DNA of 64,000 nt from Euclidia mi. Lineage: Eukaryota; Arthropoda; Insecta; Lepidoptera; Erebidae. The notes beneath the pieces are model-generated. The model saw only the letters and a program-made list of their open reading frames with translations, was not told where the DNA came from and ran no database searches. Every line of letters starts with the position of its first letter. Positions within the stretch are counted from its first letter, which is position 1. Both the position numbers and the translations under genes were made by a program. The DNA is taken from positions 10,609,217 through 10,673,216 of the forward strand of contig OX123209.2 in NCBI GenBank assembly GCA_944739405.2. The letters run 5' to 3'. Positions 1 through 9,060 of this stretch are shown one piece after another.

Positions 1-361
1 TAAGAGGTAGGGGCAAACTGGCGAAACAGGTTTCCGATACATTTTCGTCTACAGGGCATATCTGACATAATTATCTCTTTTGATTACTATATCTATGGTT
101 GCATCCAAAACTTTCGCCTAAGAGCACGGGATCCGTAGACTAGACTAGTGTAACCCGGGGAGCGATTCAGAATCTTTCGATATCTCATTTGACATTCGAT
201 TCCGTTAATTGTCAAACGGGCTACCTCATTTTTTGTCAAAACTATCGCATTTCCTATCAATTTTATGCATTCAGTATGAAGTAAATTAATAAATAAACCG
301 AATTCAATGAATATTTATCCAAAATATCTCTGATAGGCGGCTAAAAGACGAGGACAATAAT
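1..361. other. Intergenic DNA, no gene seen
   Basis: AT-rich sequence with no open frame that looks coding. A short stretch near 93-110 is the reverse complement of a motif (TTGGATGCAACCG) that recurs near 5260, 39782 and 45412, so it is probably a fragment of a dispersed repeat. Confidence 0.5.
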
Positions 362-605
362 TTGACATACCGTACGATTAGAAGGGAAGGGACAGGACGA
401 AGGGGAAGACCTAGGCGGACGTTCTCTGACCAGATTGGAGACATCCTAAAAACAGGACAGGTTAGAAGCACCCTGAACAGAAGAGCATGCATGAGGAATC
501 TGATGGGAGATAATGAAGCAAGAGAGATTTATCAGGATCGTTGCAAATGGCGTTCCGTAGTCTCTGCCTACCCCTCCGGGAAACAGGCGTGAGTCTATGT
601 ATGTT
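362..605 (+). pseudogene. RTE-type LINE, C-terminal ORF fragment and 3' end
   Basis: This is the 3' end of a non-LTR retrotransposon ORF, not a host gene. The frame encodes a basic segment (GRRGRPRRTFSDQIGDILK) followed by CKWRSVVSAYPSGKQA and a stop. The arrangement of a Gly-Arg-Pro-Arg run, a Trp/Phe and a short acidic/basic tail is typical of the extreme C-terminus of lepidopteran RTE-like LINEs, downstream of the reverse transcriptase. The reverse transcriptase itself is absent, as in most 5'-truncated LINE copies. The last 35 bases (CTGCCTACCCCTCCGGG and the GGCGTGAGTC end) match the 3' tail of SINE family A throughout the window. A second copy of this end lies at 17820-17915. Confidence 0.7.
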
Positions 606-792
606 TGTACGATTAGAACTCGTGACATTCTGAATCGGCCTGCAGATTGGGCAGAATATTAGCTATTCTACGTATGTTTCTAAAATGTATTTTTCTAAGC
701 GCTTGTAAGATTTACCTACCTATGTCTCTTTAATTAACAGTCGTTAAATGCATACCTAATTATTCCAAAATAAATGTTAAATCGTGAGGCGT

Positions 793-1259
793 GGGCTACA
801 CCCATAGAGATATAAGGGATAGAGTGGCAGAGAGGGGCCAATTTGTGTCCGTCGGTGCGAGAGAGAACGCTACAGTTAAAGGCCCTCTGCATCTCTCTCT
901 AATAGTACATGCACAATATCAACATTGCGCAATGGCGTGCTACCTGTAACTATTATTTATATCAGTTTATCAGTAATCAATAGTTTTAAAGTTGTTTTTA
1001 TTGATACACGAAGATGGTTTGAAATGACAAAAAAGTGTATATATTGTAAAAAAATTATCATAATACAAATTCAACGTTTGGGGACACAACGACAACACAC
1101 TTTGACAGTTGCCAACCCCATTGTAGAAAGAGCATGCGTTGTTAAAGAGAGATGCAGGGGGCCTATAGCCTGTTGTGTTCTCTCTCCCACTGGCGGACAC
1201 GACACATATGAGTTAGGTACTATTCTGCCACTCTATCCTTTATATCTCTATGGCTACAC
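793..1259. mobile_element. Foldback DNA element with long inverted repeats
   Basis: The left end (CATAGAGATATAAGGGATAG and following GTGGCAGA) pairs with the right end (TCTGCCACTCTATCC through CTCTATGG). Similarity between the arms continues inward for about 130 bp through AGAGAGAACGCTACAG versus CTGTTGTGTTCTCTCT and GCATCTCTCT versus AGAGAGATGCAG. The central ~200 bp is AT-rich and non-coding. The reading frames across it are repeat shadows. No transposase is visible; this is a non-autonomous foldback element or MITE. Confidence 0.6.
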
Positions 1260-1269
1260 CTGCCAATAG

Positions 1270-1688
1270 TTTACTATAACCCACGCCGAAACGTCTAGAT
1301 AATTATAACTTATCTTTATTTTCGGATAATTAGGCTATTAATTGCCGTCACTTATCAAATAGTATTTATTTGACAGTTTCAGCCGTTACTTGGCGGAACT
1401 CCATTGTATACCGATGTAAGGAAATAGCAACCCACCACGCACCCTCGGATTGACCACCCCAATACTATTGCAATAGAAAGGGGTTGACAATACCGAACAC
1501 CTCTGATGAAAAACTATAAGGGATTTATGGAATCATGCGGTAATGGGTTCCAGAAAAATATCTGACATGCAGTATCCCGCTCTATGCGCCGACTATGCTT
1601 CTAATAAGAATGTTGGGTGGCCAACCCGAGTGCTTTGTGGTTTCTCTTTCCTTCTATTAGTATTCAAATAGTACACATACATACATAC
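1270..1688. other. Unassigned intergenic DNA
   Basis: No coding signal, RNA gene or recognised repeat apart from a short ATAC microsatellite at its right edge. Confidence 0.4.
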
Positions 1689-1830
1689 ATAGACTCACGC
1701 CTGTTTCCCCGAAGGGGTAGGCAGAGGCATATTAAACGCCCACTTTTCGCCAGAGTTTTGATCCCACGTAATAGGTGGCGAGCCTATTGCCGCTTATCGG
1801 GATATTTTGTTTGCCAGAGCCTCGTCCGTT
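1689..1830 (-). mobile_element. SINE family A, 3' part
   Basis: Reverse-strand copy of the SINE A tail: CTCACGCCTG, CCCCGAAGGGGTAGGCAG, CCCACTTTTCGCCAG and CCACGTAATAGG blocks in the usual order. It is preceded by ATAC repeats, the typical tail of this family. The tRNA-like head is missing. Confidence 0.7.
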
Positions 1831-2189
1831 GATCGGCAGCTGCACCACTTGCAGGCGAGGTTGACGCGGGACCCTAAGTTCTTGGTGGGAACCCTATGCA
1901 CCCATTTTTTTCAAATAGTACGTATTTCTTTTTTGGGAGTCCCACCCTTTTCCACTACTGTCACCTTTTTTGGACTAGTCCCACCCTTATTCCCACTACT
2001 TTATTACCTGTGTAGTCAGTTCCAGCAGCAGTGCTCATTGAGGACAAAGAGTTTTGACACTCTTGAAGTCAATCTAACCCAGTTCTGCCGGGGCAATCCA
2101 TTTTATCCCTGCAGTTTTCTAACCCACCATATTTGTGGCTTTAGGTCTTTTGACCCCAAGGTCTTCCAAGACCACGTTATCCACGAACC
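1831..2189. other. Unassigned sequence, probably repeat-derived
   Basis: A 135-codon open frame runs across it, but its composition (Phe/Pro/Leu from pyrimidine-rich DNA) and the flanking SINEs argue against a gene. No motif was recognised. Confidence 0.4.
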
Positions 2190-2326
2190 ACCTGGTGGCA
2201 TAGCGGGTGTGTAAACGACTACCACGCCGAAGGTCGCGGGTACGATTCCCGCTGAAGTCAAACATTCGTGTGCGTGAACATGGATTTTTGTCTTGATTTG
2301 GGTGTTTCTATGTATCTTATTCGTAT
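2190..2326 (+). mobile_element. tRNA-derived SINE (family D)
   Basis: The head carries a Pol III-like A box (GGCATAGCGGGTGTGTAAA) and a B box (GGTACGATTCCC). The tail (TTGTCTTGATTTGGGTG, CTATGTATCTTATTCGTA) recurs at 43020-43200 and, reversed, at 11035-11205. Confidence 0.6.
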
Positions 2327-2327
2327 A

Positions 2328-2534
2328 CTAGTGGACGCCAGCAGCAAACCCTGCATTTTTTTAAATTTACCCGTTTTGGCCGATCCCGTGGGAATTTCGG
2401 GAAATCCCTTCTTAGTGCACCCCTACGGTCCCCAAGGAACATACATGCCAAATTTCAGCTTCCTGCGCCCAATAGTTTCGGCTGTAGCGTGTCTATCAGT
2501 CAGTAAGTAACGCAAGGATTTTATATATTAAGAT
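2328..2534 (-). mobile_element. Lep1-like non-autonomous Helitron
   Basis: Read on the minus strand the element begins TCTTAATATATAAAATCC and ends with a CTAG. About ten bases inside the CTAG end most copies have a small GCAG...CTGC hairpin. A 5' TC, a 3' CTRR end and a subterminal hairpin are the hallmarks of Helitrons; the length of about 200 bp and sequence fit the lepidopteran Lep1-type family. It has no coding capacity. This is one of more than a dozen copies in the window. Confidence 0.7.
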
Positions 2535-2595
2535 TGTACAGGAACTTCTTTAGCATGGCACGCAACACATTTAACAAACTACCAACATCTGTTTA

Positions 2596-2745
2596 ACGGC
2601 CATTTTCAATATTCGAACTATAGATAGATTCTAGATTCGTGTTTGACATGTTTTGTATGGAGCTTATGTCAAAAACTGTCAAAAACGAATCTTAAATCTA
2701 CAGATCTATGTATATTTCGTATATTGAATTCCGTAGTTAGAAGGC
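2596..2745. mobile_element. Small palindromic MITE
   Basis: The left end CCATTTTCAATATTCG pairs imperfectly with the right end CGTATATTGAATTCCG, and internal parts (GATTCGTGTTTGACAT versus TCAAAAACGAATC) are also complementary. A related sequence is near 13825-13960. Confidence 0.5.
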
Positions 2746-2749
2746 AACA

Positions 2750-3460
2750 ATATAAAAATATTTAAAAGGTAAGTAAATTATATAATATTAATATACAAGA
2801 CATACAACTCAATAAAAGAGTATTTAGATGATAGTAATATTAATAGGTAATTAAATTTTTCTTGACATTTTGGTGAATTCTTACTAAGCTCAATTTATTT
2901 TATTTTTAATTTATGAAACTGTATCGCATAATCGAATCAATAGTTATAAAAATCTTTGCATGCCTGAAATGGTAGAAAATACTGAACTGCGCATTCACTC
3001 AACATCTTGTAATGTAGAATAATTATGAACCTGTGTTCAGCAATAAATATATTTGAATTTGAATTATTTAGTTGTCATCAATCAAAATATATAACATTTC
3101 TCGTTTACTGATTGATGGACATTCAAAACTCCTAGGCGCAAAAAACTGAAACTTCATGTATGCTCCATGGGAAGTAGGGGTGTACCACAAAGGGATTGTC
3201 CGAAATGCTAACAGGCCCGGAAAGAAATGGTTAATTAAAAAAATGTTCAATAGGTACCATAGTTACGGGCTATCTGACCCACTCACTGCCAATTATGTAC
3301 CTACTTACATAAGTGTCAAAATTATTAGCTGTTTGGCCCATGATAGCCACACCTACGTGGCCTACTGACCTGATTGCTTGACCTCCACAGGCCCACCTAG
3401 TGTGGGAGTACCATTTATTTAATCATAATAAACAACAAGTAATTAATTCATAGTTGATTA
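2750..3460. other. AT-rich intergenic DNA
   Basis: Nothing coding was found. A partial, rearranged Lep1-like segment on the plus strand lies near 3080-3250 (ACTGATTGATGGACATTC, CTTCATGTATGCTCC), heavily diverged. Confidence 0.4.
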
Positions 3461-3461
3461 G

Positions 3462-3850
3462 CCGAGCTCGCGGTTACACTCGCGTTATTTACTACTCCGC
3501 ACACTTAGGTCATAGCGCGAAGTTATATAACCTGCAGCCTTCCTCAATATTTTTTTTTAAAGACACCTCCCGCATTGGGACTAAATCCTGGGACTTTACG
3601 AACATACAACTAACGGACACAATGAACACCCAGACTCGAAACAGCAATTTGTGAATTACACAAAGTGTTGCCTCGTGTGGGGATCGAACCCACAACACTC
3701 GGCGCAGTGTCAAGCGGTGAGGCGACCGCTTAAACCACTACGCCAACCGTGCAGTCTGCTTCCAACGCAAAAATAATTTTATTATTAAAATTGAACCAGT
3801 AGGTCCTCAGATAAGCGCGTTCAACCAAACGGATTTATACGATTTTGATT
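3462..3850 (+). repeat. Repeat C copy split by a SINE insertion
   Basis: The left part (3462-3536: CGCGGTTACACTCGCG, TCATAGCGCGAAGTTATAT) and right part (3784-3850: GAACCAGTAGGTCCTCAG, GCGCGTTCAACC) are consecutive segments of repeat C. They are separated by a minus-strand SINE at about 3550-3755. Confidence 0.6.
3550..3755 (-). mobile_element. tRNA-derived SINE (family E), nearly full length
   Basis: On the minus strand the head reads GCGTAGTGGTTTAAGCG (A-box-like), followed by GGGTTCGATCCCC (B box), then a body with GTGTAATTCACAAATTGC and TCCCAATGCGGGAGG. It ends in a T/A-rich run. It interrupts repeat C. A second head of this family is at 6893-6985. Confidence 0.65.
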
Positions 3851-4077
3851 TTTGGCGTTACACTTGTTAAAATGTCCTTTCAAACAAACTCCTGTGCCGC
3901 ATCTGTAGTATGTCTTGTCTGTTTGCTGTATACTTATGTACCTAATACTTAACTACAGAACGGATTTTCATTAAATTTTCACTAATGTACCTACGGATTG
4001 ATTCCAGAGGAATGTTAAGGTGTTTAATTTTTGTGACCCGCCTATATCAACGTACAAATCTAATTCGTTTTTTTTAT

Positions 4078-4306
4078 AGACTCACGCCTATATCCCCGAA
4101 GGGGTAGGCAGAGGTGTAATATTACACCCACATTTCGCCATGAATTTTTAGGTCCCACGTAATAAGGGGCGAGCCTATTGCCGTTACCGGGCATATCGCC
4201 AGCCTCCGTGCTGCTACTGAGAATTCGGAAAAATCCAGTAATACTTTTACCCGACCCGGGTCATCCGATCAGCAGTCGCATACTCTATCCACTGGACCAC
4301 GAAGGC
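4078..4306 (-). mobile_element. SINE family A, head type X
   Basis: Reading on the minus strand: TGCCTTCGTGGTCCAGTG head, the GCAAAAGT/CAGTAGCAGCACGG body, and a CCCCTTCGGGGATA tail. The B-box region is partly deleted in this copy. Confidence 0.75.
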
Positions 4307-4663
4307 ATTCTTATTCGTATTATCATTTACATATTTGTCCAGAGTGGGAATCAAAACCACCTCCGACGTAGAAGTCAGGATCACAAAGTACTTGACCCGA
4401 ACATCATCCTCCTATCAATGACGGCCTCCTGACAATGGATAAACATAGGTACTTACAAAGATATTTAAAAACTATAGATATTATAGATATTTTATTTATT
4501 GTTATAATATAGATATTATTATAACAATCAAGTGATATTGTATAAATTTATTGATAAAACTAATCATATTATTCTGTATAATAACTGCATTTCCTAGTTT
4601 TATATTTAATGCATGCCGTGGCAACCTCTAATTAAGGCAACACTACACAATGTTTATCAATAA

Positions 4664-4860
4664 CTAGAGGACGCCAGCAGCTACGCCTGCATTTTTTTTA
4701 TTTACCCGTTTTGGCCGATCCCGTGGGAATTTCGGGAAATCCCTTCTTAGTGCACGTTCAAGGAACATACATGCCAAATTTCAGCTTCCTGCGCCCAATA
4801 GTTTCGGCTGTAGCGTGTCTGTCAGTCAGTCAGTAACGCAAGGATTTAATATATTAAGAT
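4664..4860 (-). mobile_element. Lep1-like non-autonomous Helitron
   Basis: Minus-strand copy running from the CTAG 3' end at the left to the TCTTAATATATTAAATCC 5' end at the right. A short internal deletion removes part of the CACCCCTACGGTCCCC block. Confidence 0.7.
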
Positions 4861-5300
4861 TATTAACCACATTCTGTACTCTTGGTGTATGCTTTGTTGG
4901 TTGTCCTCAAATAAATAAATCGATGCGTTGACCGCAGACTGAAATGGCAAACTGTAGTGAAGGCAATTGCCGCCATTCCGTTTAGTTACGCGCGAACCTG
5001 TATTGTGATAGTACGCTCCGTAACAATAATTTGTGTGTAAGAATTTAAAAAAACAATTAGAATTATCTCTCTCTAACAAGTGTCCCCTATAGTAGTATTT
5101 ATTTACTTTCTCTTTCTTTATTCATACAAGATATTATTTGGTATTTGTAGCCGTTTTTCAGAGCCGCTTTGTGGGAGTATGGCGCGTCTATATTATAATA
5201 AGTCATTGGGTACTTAATACGTTTTTTAGACTAGTTAACGGACGCCGCTCCTAGGCGTGTAAGTCTTGGATGCAACCGGGATAACGCTAGGACATAGGTA
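4861..5300. other. Unassigned intergenic DNA
   Basis: AT-rich and without a coding signal. The right edge carries the recurrent TTGGATGCAACCGGG motif seen also near 39782 and 45412. Confidence 0.4.
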
Positions 5301-5309
5301 CATAACTTC

Positions 5310-5515
5310 GTCAGTTATGTTTCGGTCCCAATGTAATAGGGGGCAAGCCTATTGCCATCTACCGGGCACATCATTAAGCGAGCGATAATTAATTTTTATT
5401 GCACACTTAACTTCGAAAAGTCTGAGGTGTGTGCCCTGGGTACCTGAGGATCGAACCCGAGACCGTCGTCTCGGCAGTCCATTACGTACACCACTGGGCT
5501 ATCGCAATACTTTTT
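5310..5515 (-). mobile_element. tRNA-derived SINE (family B)
   Basis: Minus-strand copy. The head TAGCCCAGTGGTGTACGTAA holds the A box, and GGGTTCGATCCTCAGG the B box. The tail (GATGGCAATAGGCTTGCC) is shared with SINE A, so the two families differ in their heads but share a tail. Confidence 0.7.
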
Positions 5516-5734
5516 TGATCTGCTTGCAACTTCCAAAAGCAATAATTACGTCGCCACACCCTACCCCTTCGGGGACAGCCGTGTTGGGGGGTTTGGTGAC
5601 CTAAATAAAAGTTACGAGGTAGTTGAGAGCTCAGAGCACAGAGCGTGGTGCATATTGGGTCAGTGGGTCGAATGGGCGTGGTCGGTGGAAATACTGCAGT
5701 TTGATGCAGCTATTTATAGCACCTACCTACCATT

Positions 5735-5920
5735 ACAGCCGGGTTATTTAGGGCCACTGCTCCGCATTATTACATCATAGCGTGATGATATATAGCATAG
5801 CCTTCCTTGATAAATAGGCTATCCAGAGCAAAAAGAGTTATTCAAATTGAAGCAGCAGTTCTTGAGGTTAGCGGATTCAAACAAAGAAACTATAAGCTTT
5901 ATATTAATATACTACTAAAA
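5735..5920 (+). repeat. Repeat C copy
   Basis: It contains GGGTTATTTAGGGCCACTGC, CATAGCGTGATGATATATAGC, ATAAATAGGCTATCCA and an end resembling AGCTTTATATTAATATAC in the order of the family consensus. Confidence 0.6.
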
Positions 5921-5937
5921 TTTGTATACTACTTCGA

Positions 5938-5992
5938 GCTGCCGAGACGATGGTCTCAGGTTCGATCCCCAGGTACCCCGGACACACACATT
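5938..5992 (+). repeat. SINE family B fragment (B-box region)
   Basis: GCCGAGACGATGGTCTCAGG followed by TTCGATCCCCAGGTACC matches the head of SINE B at 27718 and 48940. Only about 55 bp are present. Confidence 0.55.
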
Positions 5993-5997
5993 TGACT

Positions 5998-6252
5998 TTG
6001 ACAATTTTAAGCGTCTACCTGTTACCGTTAGTAATATTGAGCAAAAAATACGAAAAAAAGCACATTTATTGTATGGGACCCTTAATATTTACATTCTTTT
6101 ATTTTTAGTATTTGATGTTATAGCGGTAACGGAAATACATTGAAAATTTTAGCTTTCTAGCTATCACGGTTTATGTGATACAGCCTGGTGACACAGAAAG
6201 CGAAGGCTTAGTAATAGGGTCCCGTTTTTTACCTTTTAGGTACGGAACCCTA
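5998..6252 (-). repeat. Repeat G (GGGTTCCGT element), partial
   Basis: Read on the minus strand it starts GGGTTCCGTACCTAAAAGG and contains GGGACCCTATTACTAAGCC, the CACCAGGCTGTATC block and AGCTAGAAAGCTAAAAT. This is the same family as 50105-51220, in opposite orientation and truncated. Confidence 0.6.
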
Positions 6253-6253
6253 A

Positions 6254-6325
6254 TAAATGGGCTATCCAACATAAAAATAATTATTCAAATGGAACCAGCA
6301 GTTCCTGAGATTACGAAGCCTTTAG
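6254..6325 (+). repeat. Repeat C fragment
   Basis: AATAAATGGGCTATCCAAC followed by CAGCAGTTCCTGAGATTA is the middle of repeat C. It directly abuts the end of the repeat G copy. Confidence 0.5.
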
Positions 6326-6345
6326 GATCTCACGGCGACCTAGCT

Positions 6346-6386
6346 CAAAATCTAGCTTTGTATATACTATACAAAGCTAGATTTTG
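6346..6386. repeat. Perfect palindrome, 19-bp arms, 3-nt loop
   Basis: CAAAATCTAGCTTTGTATA, then TAC, then the exact reverse complement. Transcribed, it would form a 19-bp hairpin without mismatch. Confidence 0.95.
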
Positions 6387-6607
6387 TTTGTTTTAATGCG
6401 CTAATCTTTGAAGAAATTGCTTTGATTTCAAATTTTTTTTTGTTTCATTCGGACAAAGCCGCAGGCGGTATCTAGTGAACAATATAAAGAGATACAAGCG
6501 ATTTCTGGGCGGGGACATCCTTCGATCGGCCTCTGTGACCCAATTTATGACCGAGGCAAAGTGGCTGCATAGCTAACGATTATCGAGGCATAAGTTTGAT
6601 ATTTTTT

Positions 6608-6860
6608 TTATAAACTCACGCCTGTATCCCCGAAGGGGTAGGCAGAGGTATAATATTACACCCACATTTCGCCATGAATTTTTAGGTCCCACGTAATAAG
6701 GGGCGAGCCTATTGCTGTTACCGGGCACATCACCAGACTCCGTGCTGCTACTGAGAATTTCCTAACGGAAAAACCCAACAACACTTTTGCCCGATCCGGT
6801 AATCGAACCCGAGACCTCCAAATCCCACGCGCACATTTATGCCGCGAGACCAACGAGGCA
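6608..6860 (-). mobile_element. SINE family A, head type Y, full length
   Basis: On the minus strand the head is TGCCTCGTTGGTCTCGCGGC, quite unlike head X, then TCGGGTTCGATTACCGG (B box), followed by the same body and tail as head-X copies. Confidence 0.75.
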
Positions 6861-6901
6861 AACCTATCTAGAGGACCTCCTCTAGATAGGTTTGCCTCGT
6901 T
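6852..6901. repeat. Perfect palindrome, 24-bp arms, 2-nt loop
   Basis: The arm begins AACGAGGCAAACCTATC; after a CC spacer the exact reverse complement follows. Its left arm is the first bases of the SINE A head, so the palindrome marks the SINE boundary and links it to an oppositely oriented SINE E fragment. Confidence 0.95.
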
Positions 6902-6985
6902 GCGCGTAGCGTAGTGGTTTAAGCAATCGCCTCGCCGTTATACACCACGCCGAGTGCTGTGGGTTCGATCCCCACACGAAACATG
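6893..6985 (+). mobile_element. SINE family E head fragment
   Basis: GCGTAGTGGTTTAAGCAATC (A box) and GGGTTCGATCCCCAC (B box) match the minus-strand SINE at 3550-3755. The body is missing after about 90 bp. Confidence 0.6.
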
Positions 6986-7029
6986 ACCTTAAATATTCCA
7001 CCATTTTCTTTTTTCGTTTTAGGTCTAGC

Positions 7030-7314
7030 AGGCCAATTCTCGTATTTTTATATGACATTCAAATTATATTTTGAATAGACTCAGATTCAAATTATATTTT
7101 GAATAGACTCAGAAGCGGTATTCTGATAACCTAATGTCATTATCGTATAATTTGAATTAAACAGTTCGTCGTTGACACATATTTTGACACTTGTTTCAAT
7201 TTACGATCTCGTTACAACTTCGTTCAATTATTAGATAATTAAGAAGAATACTCTTTTTGTGACGTAATTATGACACTGACATGATATCGAAACTATATTT
7301 ATTTAGGAGAATTG
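7030..7314. mobile_element. MITE family M
   Basis: AGGCCAATTCTCGTATTT at the left pairs with the AGGAGAATTGGGC end. Internal blocks (CGGTATTCTGATAAC, TTTACGATCTCGTTACAA) recur at 23200-23600. A 28-bp segment beginning ATTCAAATTATATTTTG is tandemly duplicated in this copy only. Confidence 0.55.
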
Positions 7315-7630
7315 GGCCCCTGATCATTAACCCCTTTCTCTTTCATATCCATCCTCACACAGTCCATCCATCTTTTCCTTGGCCGCCCTCTCCCTTTTCG
7401 TCCTTCTACATGCATATTCATCACTTTTTTACCTACATACATCTCATCTCGCCGCATAACATGTCCATACCAGGCCAATCGACTTCCTTTTACCTTTTCA
7501 TCTATGGTCGCCACTTTTATACGAAACAAGACCTTTATATTCCACCATTTTCTTTTTCGTTTTAAGCCTAGGAGTACTTTCTGTTCGTTGATTGTATATT
7601 TGTAAAGTCCCCGCGACATAGGATTTACTC
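7299..7630 (-). pseudogene. RTE-type LINE, C-terminal ORF fragment
   Basis: The minus-strand frame encodes a LINE ORF C-terminus: VATIDEKVKGSRLAWYGHVM, then RRDEMYVGKKVMNM, a GRKGRGRPRKRW run and CVRMDMKEKGV. The pattern (WYGHVMRRDE, GRGRPRKRW) is the hallmark of the region after the reverse transcriptase in RTE-like elements. The catalytic domains are absent and upstream sequence degenerates, so this is a 5'-truncated dead copy. A related fragment is at 38490-38705. Confidence 0.75.
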
Positions 7631-7734
7631 CTAGTCCGTCATTTCTCCTTAAAATAAAACGACATTGAAATTGTCTATGTTTTATCGCTTCCGCTGTAGA
7701 TAATGTTGCTCGACAGCCGATTGCATGGGGGGGG

Positions 7735-7862
7735 GGGGCAAGAACGCCAGCCGATGGCCTGAGGGGCATGTTGATATGGAAAATTAAAAAGGTATTGAGA
7801 AAAATATGCTGCCCCTCTATGGCGACGCTCATGTTGCTTGGTCCTGTGTGTAACATTTCCAC
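7735..7862 (+). repeat. Unclassified repeat shared with 52553-52720
   Basis: CCAGCCGATGGCCTGAGGGG, GTTGATATGGAAA and the GGGCAGCCCC-like block occur in the same order at 52553-52720. It is preceded by a run of ten G residues. Confidence 0.5.
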
Positions 7863-7872
7863 AGTTGAATTT

Positions 7873-8341
7873 TACGGCTTTTCATTCAAACTTTCAAGTC
7901 CTTATTTTTCGAAATGAATGAACCGATTTTAATGAAACTTCTTATACACATAAGCAGGATACATAGGTCTAAAAAGTTAGGTAATTGAAAATATTTTCAA
8001 AATATCTTATTTAAAAAAAGATAATTGGAATAATTTGATAATTAAATTATGTGAAAAATTTAAAATCGGCCATTTTCGATTTTTTTTCTTTTAACTGGAC
8101 TGGTGGTTTCGGCATAGGTTACACCGGCCGTGGTCACGGGATGAATGGAACCCGTGACCACGGCTGGTGTAACCCATGCCGAAACGTCGGGGCAAATAGA
8201 AAGGTATTTCATCTTTCTTTTCGTTTAGTTAACATGATTCAGACCCGTTACATAATCATTAGTATGCGTACGAAGTTTCATTAAAATGGATTCATTCATT
8301 TAAAAAAATAAGGACTTGAAACTTTGTATGAAAAGCCGTAA
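7873..8341. mobile_element. Long-TIR MITE with TA flanks
   Basis: The left end CGGCTTTTCATTCAAAC pairs with the right end (GTATGAAAAGCCG), and complementarity continues through CAAGTCCTTATTTTT and GATTTTAATGAAACTTC. Both ends are flanked by TA, consistent with a Tc1/mariner-type element. It has no coding capacity. Confidence 0.65.
8106..8185. repeat. 35-bp hairpin in the centre of the long-TIR MITE
   Basis: The arm starts GTTTCGGCATAGGTTACACC and is followed after 10 bases by its complement; 33 of 35 positions pair. Confidence 0.9.
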
Positions 8342-8586
8342 GGCGTAAACGCTCTAAACTAACTTCGCCGGTGGCTCCTACCATATACTATACCTACACC
8401 TAAACTTTCCTCTGAAATCACACTATTTAGCGAACATACTTCTCAATACTTAAAAAAAATTATATGTGTTCTTGTAAGCGGACGGTCAAGGTAATATCTC
8501 TGCTTGCTCGACCCGAGAATCAAATCCGTGTGTCAACCTGAGTGAAGAAAGGAAACCTGCATACCTACTTATTTAACATACATACA

Positions 8587-8783
8587 TAGTCGCACGCCTA
8601 CATTCCTTTAGTCCCACGTAATAGGGGGCGAGCCTATTGCCGTACCGGGCACATTACCTGACTTCGTGCTGCTACTGAGAGTTTACTAACGGAAAAGCCC
8701 AATAACACTTTGCCTCACCCGGGGATCGAACTCGAGAACTCCCAATTCCACGCGCACATTTATGCCGCGAGACCAACGAGGCA
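8587..8783 (-). mobile_element. SINE family A, head type Y, internally deleted
   Basis: Head TGCCTCGTTGGTCTCGCGGC on the minus strand, usual body (CAGTAGCAGCACGAAG) and a shortened tail lacking the CCCCTTCGGGG block. Confidence 0.7.
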
Positions 8784-8984
8784 GTCTACGTCACGTACTT
8801 ATTTAAGTGTTCATTATATTCTTGGAAGTCTTAAAATACAATCTAGGGCTCGAGTGCGAGTTTTATAAGTATATTTTTTAAAAGCGTCAGCTGATAGTTA
8901 ATGTTAATAGAGTCCGGCAGGGGGCGCATTTAGAACATGTACCTATGGAAATTGTTCCCAGAAAACTAGCAACAGCCCCTGTTC

Positions 8985-9060
8985 TTCGCCTAGCGTGTTA
9001 GACTGTGGTCCGTTTCACTGTGGGAAAAGATCTGCGCCCAGCAGTGGGACGAATTCCTCA
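8985..9060 (+). repeat. Fragment of a LINE/SINE tail
   Basis: GCGCCCAGCAGTGGGACG is the conserved CCAGCAGTGG tail found in lepidopteran LINE and SINE 3' ends. Only about 75 bp can be assigned. Confidence 0.4.
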